From Synergistaceae bacterium (lineage in GTDB: Bacteria; Synergistota; Synergistia; Synergistales; Aminobacteriaceae): a DNA stretch of 8,342 bases. Below are positions 1 through 6,855 of the stretch, in pieces. Positions within the stretch are counted from its first letter, which is position 1. Every line of letters begins with the position of its first letter. The notes beneath the pieces were generated by a model. It was not told where the DNA came from and ran no database searches. It worked only from the letters and a program-made list of their open reading frames with translations. The DNA lies in assembly GCA_017458545.1 (NCBI GenBank), contig JAFTBA010000049.1:1-8342 (forward strand), written 5' to 3'. The position numbers and the translations under genes were made by a program.

Positions 1-63
1 CCGTCAGGAGCGCAGCATATGTGTAACAAAATACTTTTCATCAAAAAATCTCCGTTCAAAGAG

Positions 64-72
64 TGATATTAT
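64..72 (+). promoter_or_regulatory. Possible extended -10 promoter for fcl
   Basis: TGATATTAT fits an extended -10 (TGnTATAAT) with one mismatch. It would start transcription near position 79, about 9 nt before the fcl Shine-Dalgarno at 88-93. No convincing -35 is seen 16-18 bp upstream. fcl may equally be read from an upstream gene outside the window, so this is weak. Confidence 0.25.
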
Positions 73-104
73 TGCTGAAATTCTATCAGGAGGAACAATA
101 ATTT

Positions 105-1034
105 ATGCAGAAAGATTCAAAAATTTACGTAGCAGGCCACAAAGGTATGGTCGGATCATCAATCGTCCGTGAACTTAACCGTCAGGGTTATACGAACATA
201 ATCACTAGGACTCATTCTGAGCTGGACTTAACACGTCAGTCAGAGGTCGAAAATTTCTTCGTTCAGGAAAAACCAGAATACGTTTTCCTTGCTGCCGCCA
301 AAGTCGGAGGTATCGCAGCAAATTCTTCAGCACTTGCTGATTTCATGTACTACAACATGATGATTGAGATGAACGTAATACACTCAGCGTTCTCAAACAG
401 CTGCAGGAAACTCGAATTTCTCGGTTCATCATGCATTTACCCGAGAATGTCCCCTCAGCCGATAAAAGAAGAATACCTACTCTCAGGTTATTTGGAGAAG
501 ACCAACGAAGCATACGCCCTCGCTAAAATCTCAGGTCTCAAATACTGCGAGTACCTCAATACCCAGTACGGCACTGATTATATTTCGGTAATGCCCTGCA
601 ACTTATACGGCCCTAACGATAACTATCACCCCGAACATTCACACGTTATGCCCGCATTAATCAGGCGTTTCCACGAGGCAAAAATCTCAGGTGCTAAATC
701 CGTAACCTGTTGGGGAGACGGAAGCCCGTTAAGGGAATTTCTTTTTGTTGACGACTTAGCTGAGTTATGCGTTTTCCTCATGAACAACTATTCAGGGAAT
801 GAGACAGTCAATGCAGGTACAGGCCGTGAGATTACGATAAAAGGACTTACTGAACTTGTTGCTGAAGTCGTAGGTTATTCGGGCGAAATTCTCTGGGACA
901 CTTCAAAACCTAACGGTACTCCGCGAAAAGTTCTTGACATTAGCAAGGCTGAGTCGTTAGGCTGGAAGTATAAGACGGGTCTTAGGGACGGCATTAAACT
1001 TTCTTACGAAGATTTCTTAAAGCATAGGGATTAG
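105..1034 (+). CDS. fcl: GDP-L-fucose synthase (GDP-4-keto-6-deoxymannose epimerase/reductase)
   Basis: A 309-aa cytoplasmic short-chain dehydrogenase/reductase that converts GDP-4-keto-6-deoxy-D-mannose to GDP-L-fucose with NADPH (two epimerisations, then reduction). The product is the fucose donor for LPS, capsule or other surface glycans. The Rossmann glycine motif GHKGMVG is at residues 11-17. The catalytic set is complete: S108 in GSSCIYP, Y137 and K141 in YALAK, plus C110 and H180 (in SHVMPAL), which match the acid/base Cys and His of the E. coli enzyme. Length is close to the family norm (about 310-320). The start is ATG at 105, with AGGAGG at 88-93 and an 11-nt spacer. Its usual partner, GDP-mannose 4,6-dehydratase (gmd), is not in the window but could lie upstream. 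The last codons and the TAG stop fall inside the heptad repeat at 1025-1086, so the very C-terminus may derive from the repeat. Confidence 0.95.
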   Translation: MQKDSKIYVAGHKGMVGSSIVRELNRQGYTNIITRTHSELDLTRQSEVENFFVQEKPEYVFLAAAKVGGIAANSSALADFMYYNMMIEMNVIHSAFSNSCRKLEFLGSSCIYPRMSPQPIKEEYLLSGYLEKTNEAYALAKISGLKYCEYLNTQYGTDYISVMPCNLYGPNDNYHPEHSHVMPALIRRFHEAKISGAKSVTCWGDGSPLREFLFVDDLAELCVFLMNNYSGNETVNAGTGREITIKGLTELVAEVVGYSGEILWDTSKPNGTPRKVLDISKAESLGWKYKTGLRDGIKLSYEDFLKHRD

Positions 1035-1086
1035 GGGTTAGGGATTAGGGATTAGCTATCCCCTCTCCCCTACGCCCTACACCCTA
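1025..1086. repeat. Heptad-repeat palindrome between convergent genes (possible bidirectional terminator)
   Basis: Four TAGGGnn units begin at 1025, 1032, 1039 and 1046. After a short TAGCT centre, four CCCtann-type units begin at 1061, 1068, 1075 and 1082. The two arms are imperfect reverse complements and can fold into one long G/C-rich hairpin with GGGAT/ATCCC at the tip (1048-1052 with 1058-1062). The left arm alone has four G3 runs with 3-4 nt loops, a G-quadruplex-type pattern. The element holds the fcl stop (1032-1034) and the rlmN stop (1077-1079, minus strand). There is no long T-tract, so the terminator role is inferred from position and structure only. Confidence 0.7.
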
Positions 1087-2102
1087 GTACTTGCTAACTG
1101 ACCGCACGCAGCCATAATGTCAGTGCCTCTTTCCTTTCTGAGTTCAAACTCAATCTTGAGTTCGGTCAATGCGTTACAGAACGCTTTGATTCTCGAACTG
1201 TCAGAACGTTTCAGCTCAGGCCGTGAAGGTATAGGGTTGAACGGTATGAGGTTGATATAGGGTTCGAGGCCGTCAAGCAATGCAGCTGTTTCGTAAGCGT
1301 ATTCGGGCGAGTCGTTAACGCGGTCGATGAGTGCGTATTCGATTGTGATACGTTCGCCCGTTCTTTCGCGGTAACGCCTCAATGCGTTCACGAGGCTCTG
1401 AAGAGGGTACTGTTTGTTGACGGGCATTAACCGCGAACGTAACTCGTCATTAGGCGCGTGAAGTGATAGCGATAACCTTATGGGTATCTCGAAATCAGCA
1501 AGGTCTTCAATCCCGGGCACTATGCCCGAAGTTGAGACAGTTATGTGCCTGGCTCCTAAGTTGCGCATGTTCTTGTCATTCAATGAACGTATTGCCGAAA
1601 AAACATTGTCCTCGTTCAGCAAAGGCTCACCCATTCCCATGAAGACGATATTGTTTATGTCAGCACCGTTAATCTTCTCCATCATCAGAAACTGACCGAG
1701 TATTTCACCCCTCGTTAAATTCCTAGTGAAACCGTTAGCTCCCGTTTCGCAGAATGTACAGCCTAACGGACAGCCTGCCTGCGATGATATACACGCTGTC
1801 TTATGGCCTCCGTGATTCAATAAGACTGATTCGACTCTTGCTCCGTCATTAAGACTCCATAAATATTTTCGTGTACCGTCTTTTGATACCTGCTGACGGA
1901 GCATTATAGGGAGGCTCATCAGAATATTATCGTTTAATTTTTCGCGCAGGTCTTTGCTCAAGTTGCTCATTAAGTGGTAATTGAACTCTTTTTTTGAATA
2001 TATCCATTGACAGACCTGAGAGGCTCTGAATTTCTGTTCGCCCCAGTCCGCAAATAATATCTGCCAGTCGTTAAGAGTCATTTCAAGTGCGTAGTATTCC
2101 AT
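1077..2102 (-). CDS. rlmN: Dual-specificity RNA methyltransferase RlmN (23S rRNA A2503 / tRNA A37 C2-methyltransferase)
   Basis: A 341-aa radical-SAM enzyme that methylates C2 of adenosine 2503 in 23S rRNA near the peptidyl-transferase centre and, in E. coli, A37 of several tRNAs. The [4Fe-4S] motif CxxxCxxC is C111, C115 and C118. GMGEP at 156-160 is the usual SAM-binding loop. The two mechanistic cysteines are present: C104 (in TACISSQAG, seven residues before the cluster, like E. coli C118) and C333 (in AACGQL, like C355). The start is ATG at 2102-2100, because GAGGAGG lies 10 nt upstream (2119-2113). A longer in-frame ATG at 2144 would put that Shine-Dalgarno inside the gene and has none of its own. 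The gene is divergent from ftsH and convergent with fcl. It is complete, with no missing key residue. Confidence 0.96.
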   Translation of the reverse strand: MEYYALEMTLNDWQILFADWGEQKFRASQVCQWIYSKKEFNYHLMSNLSKDLREKLNDNILMSLPIMLRQQVSKDGTRKYLWSLNDGARVESVLLNHGGHKTACISSQAGCPLGCTFCETGANGFTRNLTRGEILGQFLMMEKINGADINNIVFMGMGEPLLNEDNVFSAIRSLNDKNMRNLGARHITVSTSGIVPGIEDLADFEIPIRLSLSLHAPNDELRSRLMPVNKQYPLQSLVNALRRYRERTGERITIEYALIDRVNDSPEYAYETAALLDGLEPYINLIPFNPIPSRPELKRSDSSRIKAFCNALTELKIEFELRKERGTDIMAACGQLASTRV

Positions 2103-2119
2103 AAAAATTAATCCTCCTC

Positions 2120-2128
2120 TGTTATAAT
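2120..2128 (+). promoter_or_regulatory. Extended -10 promoter candidate for ftsH
   Basis: TGTTATAAT is a perfect extended -10. Expected initiation is near 2135, giving a leader of about 43 nt to the TTG start at 2178. No good -35 is seen at the 16-18 bp position. The motif sits between the rlmN Shine-Dalgarno and the opposing -10. Confidence 0.5.
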
Positions 2129-2142
2129 CGTTACAGTCGTTC

Positions 2143-2148
2143 ATTATA
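2143..2148 (-). promoter_or_regulatory. -10 element candidate for rlmN
   Basis: The minus strand reads TATAAT at 2148-2143. Initiation near 2136 would leave about 34 nt before the rlmN ATG. The -35 position is poor and there is no TGn extension, so support is the perfect hexamer and its placement. Confidence 0.4.
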
Positions 2149-2177
2149 TCTCACCAAAATCGGAGGATAGTTTCATC

Positions 2178-4130
2178 TTGGGAAAAGTAGTAAAAAATCT
2201 TGGGCTTTATCTGGTGTTAGTGCTTGTTGTCGTTACTATGGTCAACACGTTCTTAACACCCGAAGAAGTCCAGAAACAGTATGACGAAACAAGCTACAGT
2301 CAGTTCCTCGAAGACTTAGACGCCGGGAAAATACGAATACTCCAAATCCGTAACAACACTGTCCCGGGCGAATCAAGTTCAGCAACATTACAATACGAAT
2401 TTCATGACGGCCAAAGGTTTTTGACTTACGGCCTCGATGTTGCAGATATTGCCGACAGGGCTGCCGCTAAAGGCGTAATGGTTACTGTCGAAGCTCCTCA
2501 GAAAAATACCTGGCTCGTATCTCTGATGACTTCACTGTTCCCGACGCTGCTGCTCATAGGAGTCTGGATATACTTCCTCAACAACATGCAGGGAGGCGGA
2601 GGACGTGTTATGTCATTCGGCAGGAGCAAGGCAAAATTATTCCTCGACAACAAGCCCAAAGTTACATTCAATGACGTTGCGGGCTGTCAGGAATCGAAAG
2701 AGGAGTTACAGGAAGTAATACAGTTCCTCAAAGACCCCGAAAAGTTCAAGAAATTAGGCGCAAAAGTTCCCAAAGGCGTTTTGCTCGTAGGCCCTCCAGG
2801 TACGGGAAAGACTCTTTTAGCCCGTGCCGCAGCAGGTGAAGCTGATGTTCCTTTCTTCAGTGCCAGCGGTTCTGATTTTGTTGAAATGTTCGTCGGAGTC
2901 GGTGCAGCTAGAGTCAGAGACCTCTTTGAGCAGTCGAAGAAGTACCAGCCGTGTATCATTTTCATTGACGAGATGGACGCTGTCGGACGGCACAGAGGTG
3001 CAGGACTCGGAGGAGGCCATGACGAACGTGAACAGACATTGAATCAGCTGCTTGTTGAGCTTGACGGTTTCGATGACACTAACACAACGATACTCATTGC
3101 TGCGACTAACAGACCTGATATTCTTGACCCTGCGCTGTTAAGACCGGGAAGGTTCGACAGACATATTACTGTTGACCGCCCCGATGTTAAAGGCCGTGAG
3201 GAAATCCTGAAGGTTCACATGAAGGATAAAGTTTTTGCAGATGATGTTGACGTTGGAGTTTTGGCGCGGAGGACTCCCGGTCTTGTAGGTGCTGATCTGG
3301 CCAACCTCGTCAACGAAGCTGCGTTGCTTGCAGCCCGTCACGGCAAGGACAAAATCGGCATGGATGATTTAGAGGAGGGGATCGAGCGCGTAATGGCAGG
3401 CCCTGAACGCAAGAGCAGAATCCTTAACGACCGCGAACGCAAAATCATTGCTTACCACGAAACGGGACATGCGATCGTCGCAAAAGTACTCCCGGGAGCA
3501 GACCCCGTTCACAAAATATCAATCATTCCCAGAGGACACGCGGCATTAGGTTATACATTGCAGCTCCCTGAGGAAGACAGGTTCTTGATGTCGAAGTCCG
3601 AACTCATGAACAGAATATCTATTATGTTGAGCGGACGCGTCAGCGAAGAAATAGTGTTTAACGATGTAACCAGCGGTGCAGCTAATGACCTTGAACGCGC
3701 AACTCAGACAGCCCGTCAGATGGTTACGCAGCTCGGAATGAGTGAGACTATAGGACTCGTTAAACTCGGCAACAAACGCGAGGAAATTTTCTTAGGGCGC
3801 GACATTTCTGAGGACAGGAATTACAGCGAGCAAATAGCATACAAGATTGACCTTGAGGTCAAAGCGATAATCGATGAGTGTTACGAGAACGCTAAAGAGA
3901 TTCTCACATCGAGGCGCGCACTCATGGATAAGATTGCTGACGTACTGCTTGAACGCGAAGTGATTGACGCTGAGGAATTTGACCGCCTCATGAAAGAGGG
4001 CACGATTGATTTGACGAAGAATGAAACCAATGTTGACGCGGAAAATTCCGTTAATGCCCCTGATATTCCCGAAATGCCCGACATCAGGGTAGATACACTC
4101 CCTAAAACAGGAAGGGATTTTCTGGCCTAA
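2178..4130 (+). CDS. ftsH: ATP-dependent zinc metalloprotease FtsH
   Basis: A 650-aa membrane-anchored hexameric AAA+ protease that unfolds and degrades misfolded membrane proteins and regulatory proteins. Order of parts: membrane segment about 8-25, extracytoplasmic domain about 26-110, second membrane segment about 112-134, AAA+ domain, then the peptidase domain. Visible motifs: Walker A GPPGTGKT (205-212), pore motif FVG (238-240), Walker B IIFIDEMDAVG (260-270), second region of homology about 308-328 with arginines in RPGRFDR, zinc site HETGH (427-431), and third ligand D504 in AANDLERAT. Length matches E. coli (about 647). The start is TTG at 2178: GGAGG at 2162-2166 lies 11 nt away, the same spacing as the neighbours, and no in-frame ATG gives the first membrane segment. 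The acidic C-terminal tail (about 610-650) is the least conserved part. No terminator follows; the next promoter starts 1 nt after the stop. Confidence 0.97.
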   Translation: MGKVVKNLGLYLVLVLVVVTMVNTFLTPEEVQKQYDETSYSQFLEDLDAGKIRILQIRNNTVPGESSSATLQYEFHDGQRFLTYGLDVADIADRAAAKGVMVTVEAPQKNTWLVSLMTSLFPTLLLIGVWIYFLNNMQGGGGRVMSFGRSKAKLFLDNKPKVTFNDVAGCQESKEELQEVIQFLKDPEKFKKLGAKVPKGVLLVGPPGTGKTLLARAAAGEADVPFFSASGSDFVEMFVGVGAARVRDLFEQSKKYQPCIIFIDEMDAVGRHRGAGLGGGHDEREQTLNQLLVELDGFDDTNTTILIAATNRPDILDPALLRPGRFDRHITVDRPDVKGREEILKVHMKDKVFADDVDVGVLARRTPGLVGADLANLVNEAALLAARHGKDKIGMDDLEEGIERVMAGPERKSRILNDRERKIIAYHETGHAIVAKVLPGADPVHKISIIPRGHAALGYTLQLPEEDRFLMSKSELMNRISIMLSGRVSEEIVFNDVTSGAANDLERATQTARQMVTQLGMSETIGLVKLGNKREEIFLGRDISEDRNYSEQIAYKIDLEVKAIIDECYENAKEILTSRRALMDKIADVLLEREVIDAEEFDRLMKEGTIDLTKNETNVDAENSVNAPDIPEMPDIRVDTLPKTGRDFLA

Positions 4131-4131
4131 C

Positions 4132-4160
4132 TTGACGGCTTAAAGTTGTTGGGCAATAAT
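4132..4160 (+). promoter_or_regulatory. Sigma-70-type promoter for tRNA-Gln / glmU / prs
   Basis: TTGACG at 4132-4137 and AATAAT at 4155-4160 each match 5 of 6 consensus bases and are separated by exactly 17 bp. Initiation near 4167 would start about 8 nt before the tRNA. This is the best -35/-10 pair in the window. It begins just after the ftsH stop (4128-4130). Confidence 0.7.
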
Positions 4161-4174
4161 TAACGTGTTTTCGT

Positions 4175-4248
4175 TGGGATGTCGTCCAAAGGCAGGACGC
4201 GGGACTTTGGATCCTGTAATGATGGTTCGAATCCATCCATCCCAGCCA
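4175..4248 (+). tRNA. tRNA-Gln (anticodon UUG), CCA encoded
   Basis: A full cloverleaf is readable by eye. The acceptor stem is TGGGATG (4175-4181) with CATCCCA (4238-4244). The D-stem is GTCC/GGAC (4184-4187, 4195-4198). The anticodon stem is CGGGA/TCCTG (4200-4204, 4212-4216) around loop CTTTGGA, giving anticodon TTG at 4207-4209. A 4-nt variable loop follows, then T-stem GATGG/CCATC (4221-4225, 4233-4237) with TTCGAAT in the loop. The discriminator is G4245 and CCA is encoded at 4246-4248. Position 37 is G, directly after G36. The gene lies between ftsH and glmU in the same orientation, with only 11 nt from CCA to the start of the glmU Shine-Dalgarno. Confidence 0.97.
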
Positions 4249-4274
4249 CACGACTTGAAGAGGTGATGCACGTC

Positions 4275-5669
4275 ATGAGTAATCTTTGCGTTCTCATCAT
4301 GGCCGCAGGTAAAGGAACAAGAATGAAGAGCGCACTGCCTAAAGTCTTACAGCCTGTGCTTGACCGTCCTATAATCGACTACGTTATAAGCAATGCACAG
4401 TCAGCAGGAATAATGCCCGAAAATATCGGAGTCCTTGTCGGTTCGGGCGGTGAACTTGCCGAACAGCACATAACCCGAAATTTCCAGTCAGTAAAAATAT
4501 TATGGCAGCATGAACAGTTAGGTACGGGCCACGCTGTTAAATCGGCGCGGGATTGGTGGAAGAATTATGATGACCTCGTTGTGCTTAACGGCGATTTACC
4601 CTTAATGAAAACCGAAAGCCTACGCGAATTAGTATCATCAGCAGGAAAAAATGACTGCACTGTTATTACGTTCGAGGCTGAGAATCCGGGAGCTTACGGG
4701 AGGATTTTGAGGGGAGAAAATTCGGTGTCTATTGTCGAATACAAAGACGCTTCCGAAGAACAGCGCAAAATTCACGAAGTAAACGCAGGGTGTTATATCT
4801 TCAAAGTAAAATCACTGCTCGCAGTAATAGACTCAATCAACAACAACAATTCACAGAACGAATACTACATCACAGACGCATTAGCCCTCATGAACGAAAA
4901 AGGAATGTCAACAGGAGCATTAATTCTTCCCGAAAAGGAAATGCAGGGAGTTAATACCCAATCCGAACTCGCAAACGTAACCCGAATAAAACGCTTTGAG
5001 ATTCTCGAACGCCTCATGAACAACGGAGTGAGGATTGTTGACCCTGAGAGCGTATACATCGGTGAAGATGCAGTTATTGCGCGTGATGTCGTCATAATGC
5101 CTAACGTACAGATTTGGGGACGCTGCATAATCGGTGAAGGTTCATACATAGGTTCAGGCTCAATAATAACTCGCTCGGTTCTGGGCTCTCACGTTGTAGT
5201 AACGGCTTATGCGGTAATCGAGAACAGCATACTCAGCGATGACTCTAAGGCAGGACCGTTCTGTTATATACGCGACGGCTCATACCTTGAGGAAAAAGCG
5301 TTCGCAGGAAAATTCGTAGAACTCAAAAATTCACACATCGGTAAAGGCTCGAAAGTCCCTCACCTTTCATACATGGGCGATGCAACATTAGGCCATGACG
5401 TGAACATAGGGGCAGGAAGTATAACATGCAACTATGACGGTGAGAGAAAGAATAAAACGTTTATCGGCAACAACTGTTTTGTAGGCTCTAATACAATGTT
5501 CGTGGCACCTGTTGAATTATCAGACGGTGCAGCGACAGCAGCAGGTTCCGTGATAACCCAGAGAGTACCCGAAAATTCATTGGGAGTAGGGAGGGCAAGA
5601 CAGAAAAATATCGCGGACTGGTCATTACGTAACCGTCACCACAATACAACAACAGAAGGGGAGAAATGA
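4275..5669 (+). CDS. glmU: Bifunctional UDP-GlcNAc pyrophosphorylase / glucosamine-1-phosphate N-acetyltransferase GlmU
   Basis: A 464-aa cytoplasmic trimeric enzyme. Its C-terminal domain acetylates glucosamine-1-P with acetyl-CoA, and its N-terminal domain adds UMP to give UDP-GlcNAc, the precursor of peptidoglycan and LPS. The nucleotidyltransferase signature AAGKGTRMKSALPKVLQ is at 10-26 (R16, K23), QLGTGHA at 81-87 and the metal aspartate is in GD at 106-107. A left-handed beta-helix of hexapeptide repeats runs from about 255. In the acetyltransferase part, H363 (in HLSYMGDA), N386-Y387 (ITCNYDG) and R440 (GVGR) match the E. coli catalytic and CoA-binding positions. The start is ATG at 4275: GAGGTGAT (4260-4267) pairs with the 16S tail and its GAGG ends 11 nt upstream. 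An in-frame ATG at 4266 overlaps that site, and one at 4179 lies inside the tRNA. The stop is followed closely by prs. Confidence 0.97.
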   Translation: MSNLCVLIMAAGKGTRMKSALPKVLQPVLDRPIIDYVISNAQSAGIMPENIGVLVGSGGELAEQHITRNFQSVKILWQHEQLGTGHAVKSARDWWKNYDDLVVLNGDLPLMKTESLRELVSSAGKNDCTVITFEAENPGAYGRILRGENSVSIVEYKDASEEQRKIHEVNAGCYIFKVKSLLAVIDSINNNNSQNEYYITDALALMNEKGMSTGALILPEKEMQGVNTQSELANVTRIKRFEILERLMNNGVRIVDPESVYIGEDAVIARDVVIMPNVQIWGRCIIGEGSYIGSGSIITRSVLGSHVVVTAYAVIENSILSDDSKAGPFCYIRDGSYLEEKAFAGKFVELKNSHIGKGSKVPHLSYMGDATLGHDVNIGAGSITCNYDGERKNKTFIGNNCFVGSNTMFVAPVELSDGAATAAGSVITQRVPENSLGVGRARQKNIADWSLRNRHHNTTTEGEK

Positions 5670-5674
5670 TTATC

Positions 5675-6640
5675 ATGTCCAGAGGAAACGGCCTAAAGAT
5701 AATATCAGGGAATGCGCACCGTGAATTTTCACAGAAGGTAAGCAATGAACTCGGAGTGCCTTTAGCAGATGTAAGGAGCTTCAAGTTTTCGGACGGCGAA
5801 ACAGGTATACGTTTCGGGGAGAGCGTGAGAGGAGCTGATGTGTTCATCATACAGCCTACATGCAGCCCTGCGAACGAACGTATAATGAACCTGCTGATAA
5901 TGGCTGACGCTGTGAAACGTGCTTCAGCAAATTACGTGAACGCTGTGATACCGTACTTCGGTTATTGCCGGCAGGACAGGAAGGCCAAGCCCAGAGAACC
6001 TATAACGGCAAAGCTGGTAGCGAATCTGATTGTTCACGGAGGGATAGACAGGGTATTAACGGCGGATTTGCACGCAGGACAGTTACAGGGATTTTTCGAT
6101 ATACCTGTGGATCATCTGACTGCCATGAATCTTTTTGCCGATCATTTCCGTGAATATCTTGCCGATGAACTTGGCGAGGGTAAAGTAGTTGTAGTATCAC
6201 CCGATGCCGGAGGTGTAGCGAGAGCGAGAAGGTTTGCGATGAAACTGAATGTTGACATAGCTATAGTCGACAAGAGACGGTCGCATGATATTGCGAACGA
6301 GTCCAAAGTGATGGACATTGTCGGGAACATTCAGGGTAGGACAGCGATATTAGTTGATGATATTATCGACACGGCCGGGACTATCTGCCATGCTGCTGAC
6401 GGACTGATGGAACGGGGCTGTAAGAGAGTGTTTGCGTGTGCAACACATGCAGTGCTTTCCGGGAATGCTATGGAGAATATAGGGAAGTCAGCAATAGAGA
6501 AGATGATAGTGTCTGACACAATACCGCTGACTGAGGAGAAGAGAACGGAGAAGATATTGCAGCTTTCGATTGCGCCTGCGTTTGCTGAGGCGATAAGGAG
6601 AGTGCATGAGGAATTGCCGTTGAGTCAGATGTTCGAGTAA
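5675..6640 (+). CDS. prs: Ribose-phosphate pyrophosphokinase (PRPP synthetase)
   Basis: A 321-aa class I PRPP synthetase. It transfers pyrophosphate from ATP to ribose-5-phosphate to make PRPP for purine, pyrimidine, NAD, histidine and tryptophan synthesis. Motifs: substrate/ATP region YFGYCRQDRK (94-103), metal-binding DLHAGQLQGFF (131-141), the flexible catalytic loop with KRRSH (200-204), and the PRPP-binding loop LVDDIIDTAGT (226-236). Length is typical. Two starts compete. ATG 5666 overlaps the glmU stop (ATGA) but lies only 2 nt from the GGAG at 5660-5663. ATG 5675 is 11 nt from it, matching the 10-11 nt spacing of every other gene here, so 5675 is preferred. If 5666 is used, the protein gains three residues. 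Tight spacing to glmU points to one transcript and probable translational coupling. Confidence 0.96.
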   Translation: MSRGNGLKIISGNAHREFSQKVSNELGVPLADVRSFKFSDGETGIRFGESVRGADVFIIQPTCSPANERIMNLLIMADAVKRASANYVNAVIPYFGYCRQDRKAKPREPITAKLVANLIVHGGIDRVLTADLHAGQLQGFFDIPVDHLTAMNLFADHFREYLADELGEGKVVVVSPDAGGVARARRFAMKLNVDIAIVDKRRSHDIANESKVMDIVGNIQGRTAILVDDIIDTAGTICHAADGLMERGCKRVFACATHAVLSGNAMENIGKSAIEKMIVSDTIPLTEEKRTEKILQLSIAPAFAEAIRRVHEELPLSQMFE

Positions 6641-6661
6641 GGACAGGAAGAAAAAACAATG

Positions 6662-6690
6662 CCCCCGATGATGAGTCGGGGGTAATTTTA
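6662..6690 (+). terminator. Intrinsic terminator after prs (probably bidirectional)
   Basis: The stem CCCCCGA/TCGGGGG (6662-6668 with 6676-6682) has a 7-nt loop and is followed by TAATTTTATG. On the minus strand the same stem is followed by CATTG and six T residues (A-run at 6652-6657). The minus reading therefore has the better U-tract, so it could also stop a transcript coming from the right. Confidence 0.8.
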
Positions 6691-6767
6691 TGTCTTAATG
6701 CTGCTGTTAAATTCAGTATGAGAATTTTATAAAAATGAAAATCAAAACATATGGACAAGAAAAACTA

Positions 6768-6776
6768 TGCTATAAT
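6768..6776 (+). promoter_or_regulatory. Perfect extended -10 promoter, rightward
   Basis: TGCTATAAT matches the extended -10 exactly. Initiation would be near 6783, about 100 nt before the candidate leader ORF and 200 nt before the exported-protein gene. A -35 is not evident (CATATG at the 17-bp position). It lies wholly within repeat arm B. Confidence 0.5.
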
Positions 6777-6816
6777 ATTTTTAAGTGATGAATTTATCAT
6801 TAAGCACTCGACCGTT

Positions 6817-6834
6817 CGGGTATAACCCGTTTTT
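6817..6834 (+). promoter_or_regulatory. Small terminator-like hairpin in the leader (possible attenuator)
   Basis: CGGGT/ACCCG (6817-6821 with 6825-6829, loop ATA) is followed by TTTTT (6830-6834). The stem is short for a full terminator. An alternative pairing of ACC (6811-6813) with GGT (6819-6821) would break it, which is the layout expected of a weak attenuator. Function is inferred. Confidence 0.3.
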
Positions 6835-6855
6835 ATCGAATCTTGTCCGCTGATT

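Larger units (their letters stand above)
6753..6848 (-). ncRNA. Candidate structured small RNA, about 96 nt (hypothetical)
   Basis: The minus-strand extended -10 in B' (6864-6856) predicts a start 7 nt downstream at G6848, the first base of A'. Such an RNA would begin GGACAAGA and reach UCUUGUCC at 6760-6753, so its ends pair in an 8-bp closing stem. A U-rich stretch follows to about 6725, and the prs terminator hairpin downstream has six U residues in this direction. Internal hairpins are the complements of those in the repeat entry. This is inference from motif placement. The same segment could instead work as a plus-strand leader or as a DNA site. Confidence 0.3.

Noticed and set aside
1..66. 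Tail of an upstream gene, frame 1 open to TGA at 64-66
   Set aside because: All evidence is a short open stretch of 21 codons. Frame 2 is also open and frame 3 stops at 22-24, so no reading frame can be chosen and no family is recognisable.
2103..2144. N-terminal extension of RlmN from ATG 2144 (minus)
   Set aside because: The GAGGAGG ribosome site would be inside the gene, and the extra 14 residues do not look like RlmN.
4179..4274. N-terminal extension of GlmU starting at ATG 4179 or ATG 4266
   Set aside because: ATG 4179 lies inside tRNA-Gln and has no ribosome site. ATG 4266 overlaps the Shine-Dalgarno itself. The conserved GlmU start aligns with ATG 4275.
5488..5850. 120-aa minus-strand ORF across the glmU-prs junction
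   Set aside because: It is antisense to two well-supported conserved genes and has no recognisable family.
6721..6736. Promoter with TATAAA near 6728 upstream of the repeat element
   Set aside because: The -10 is AT-rich background and the matching -35 (TGTTAA) fits only half the consensus. It would be needed for a rightward RNA that includes A and B, but the support is too weak to list.
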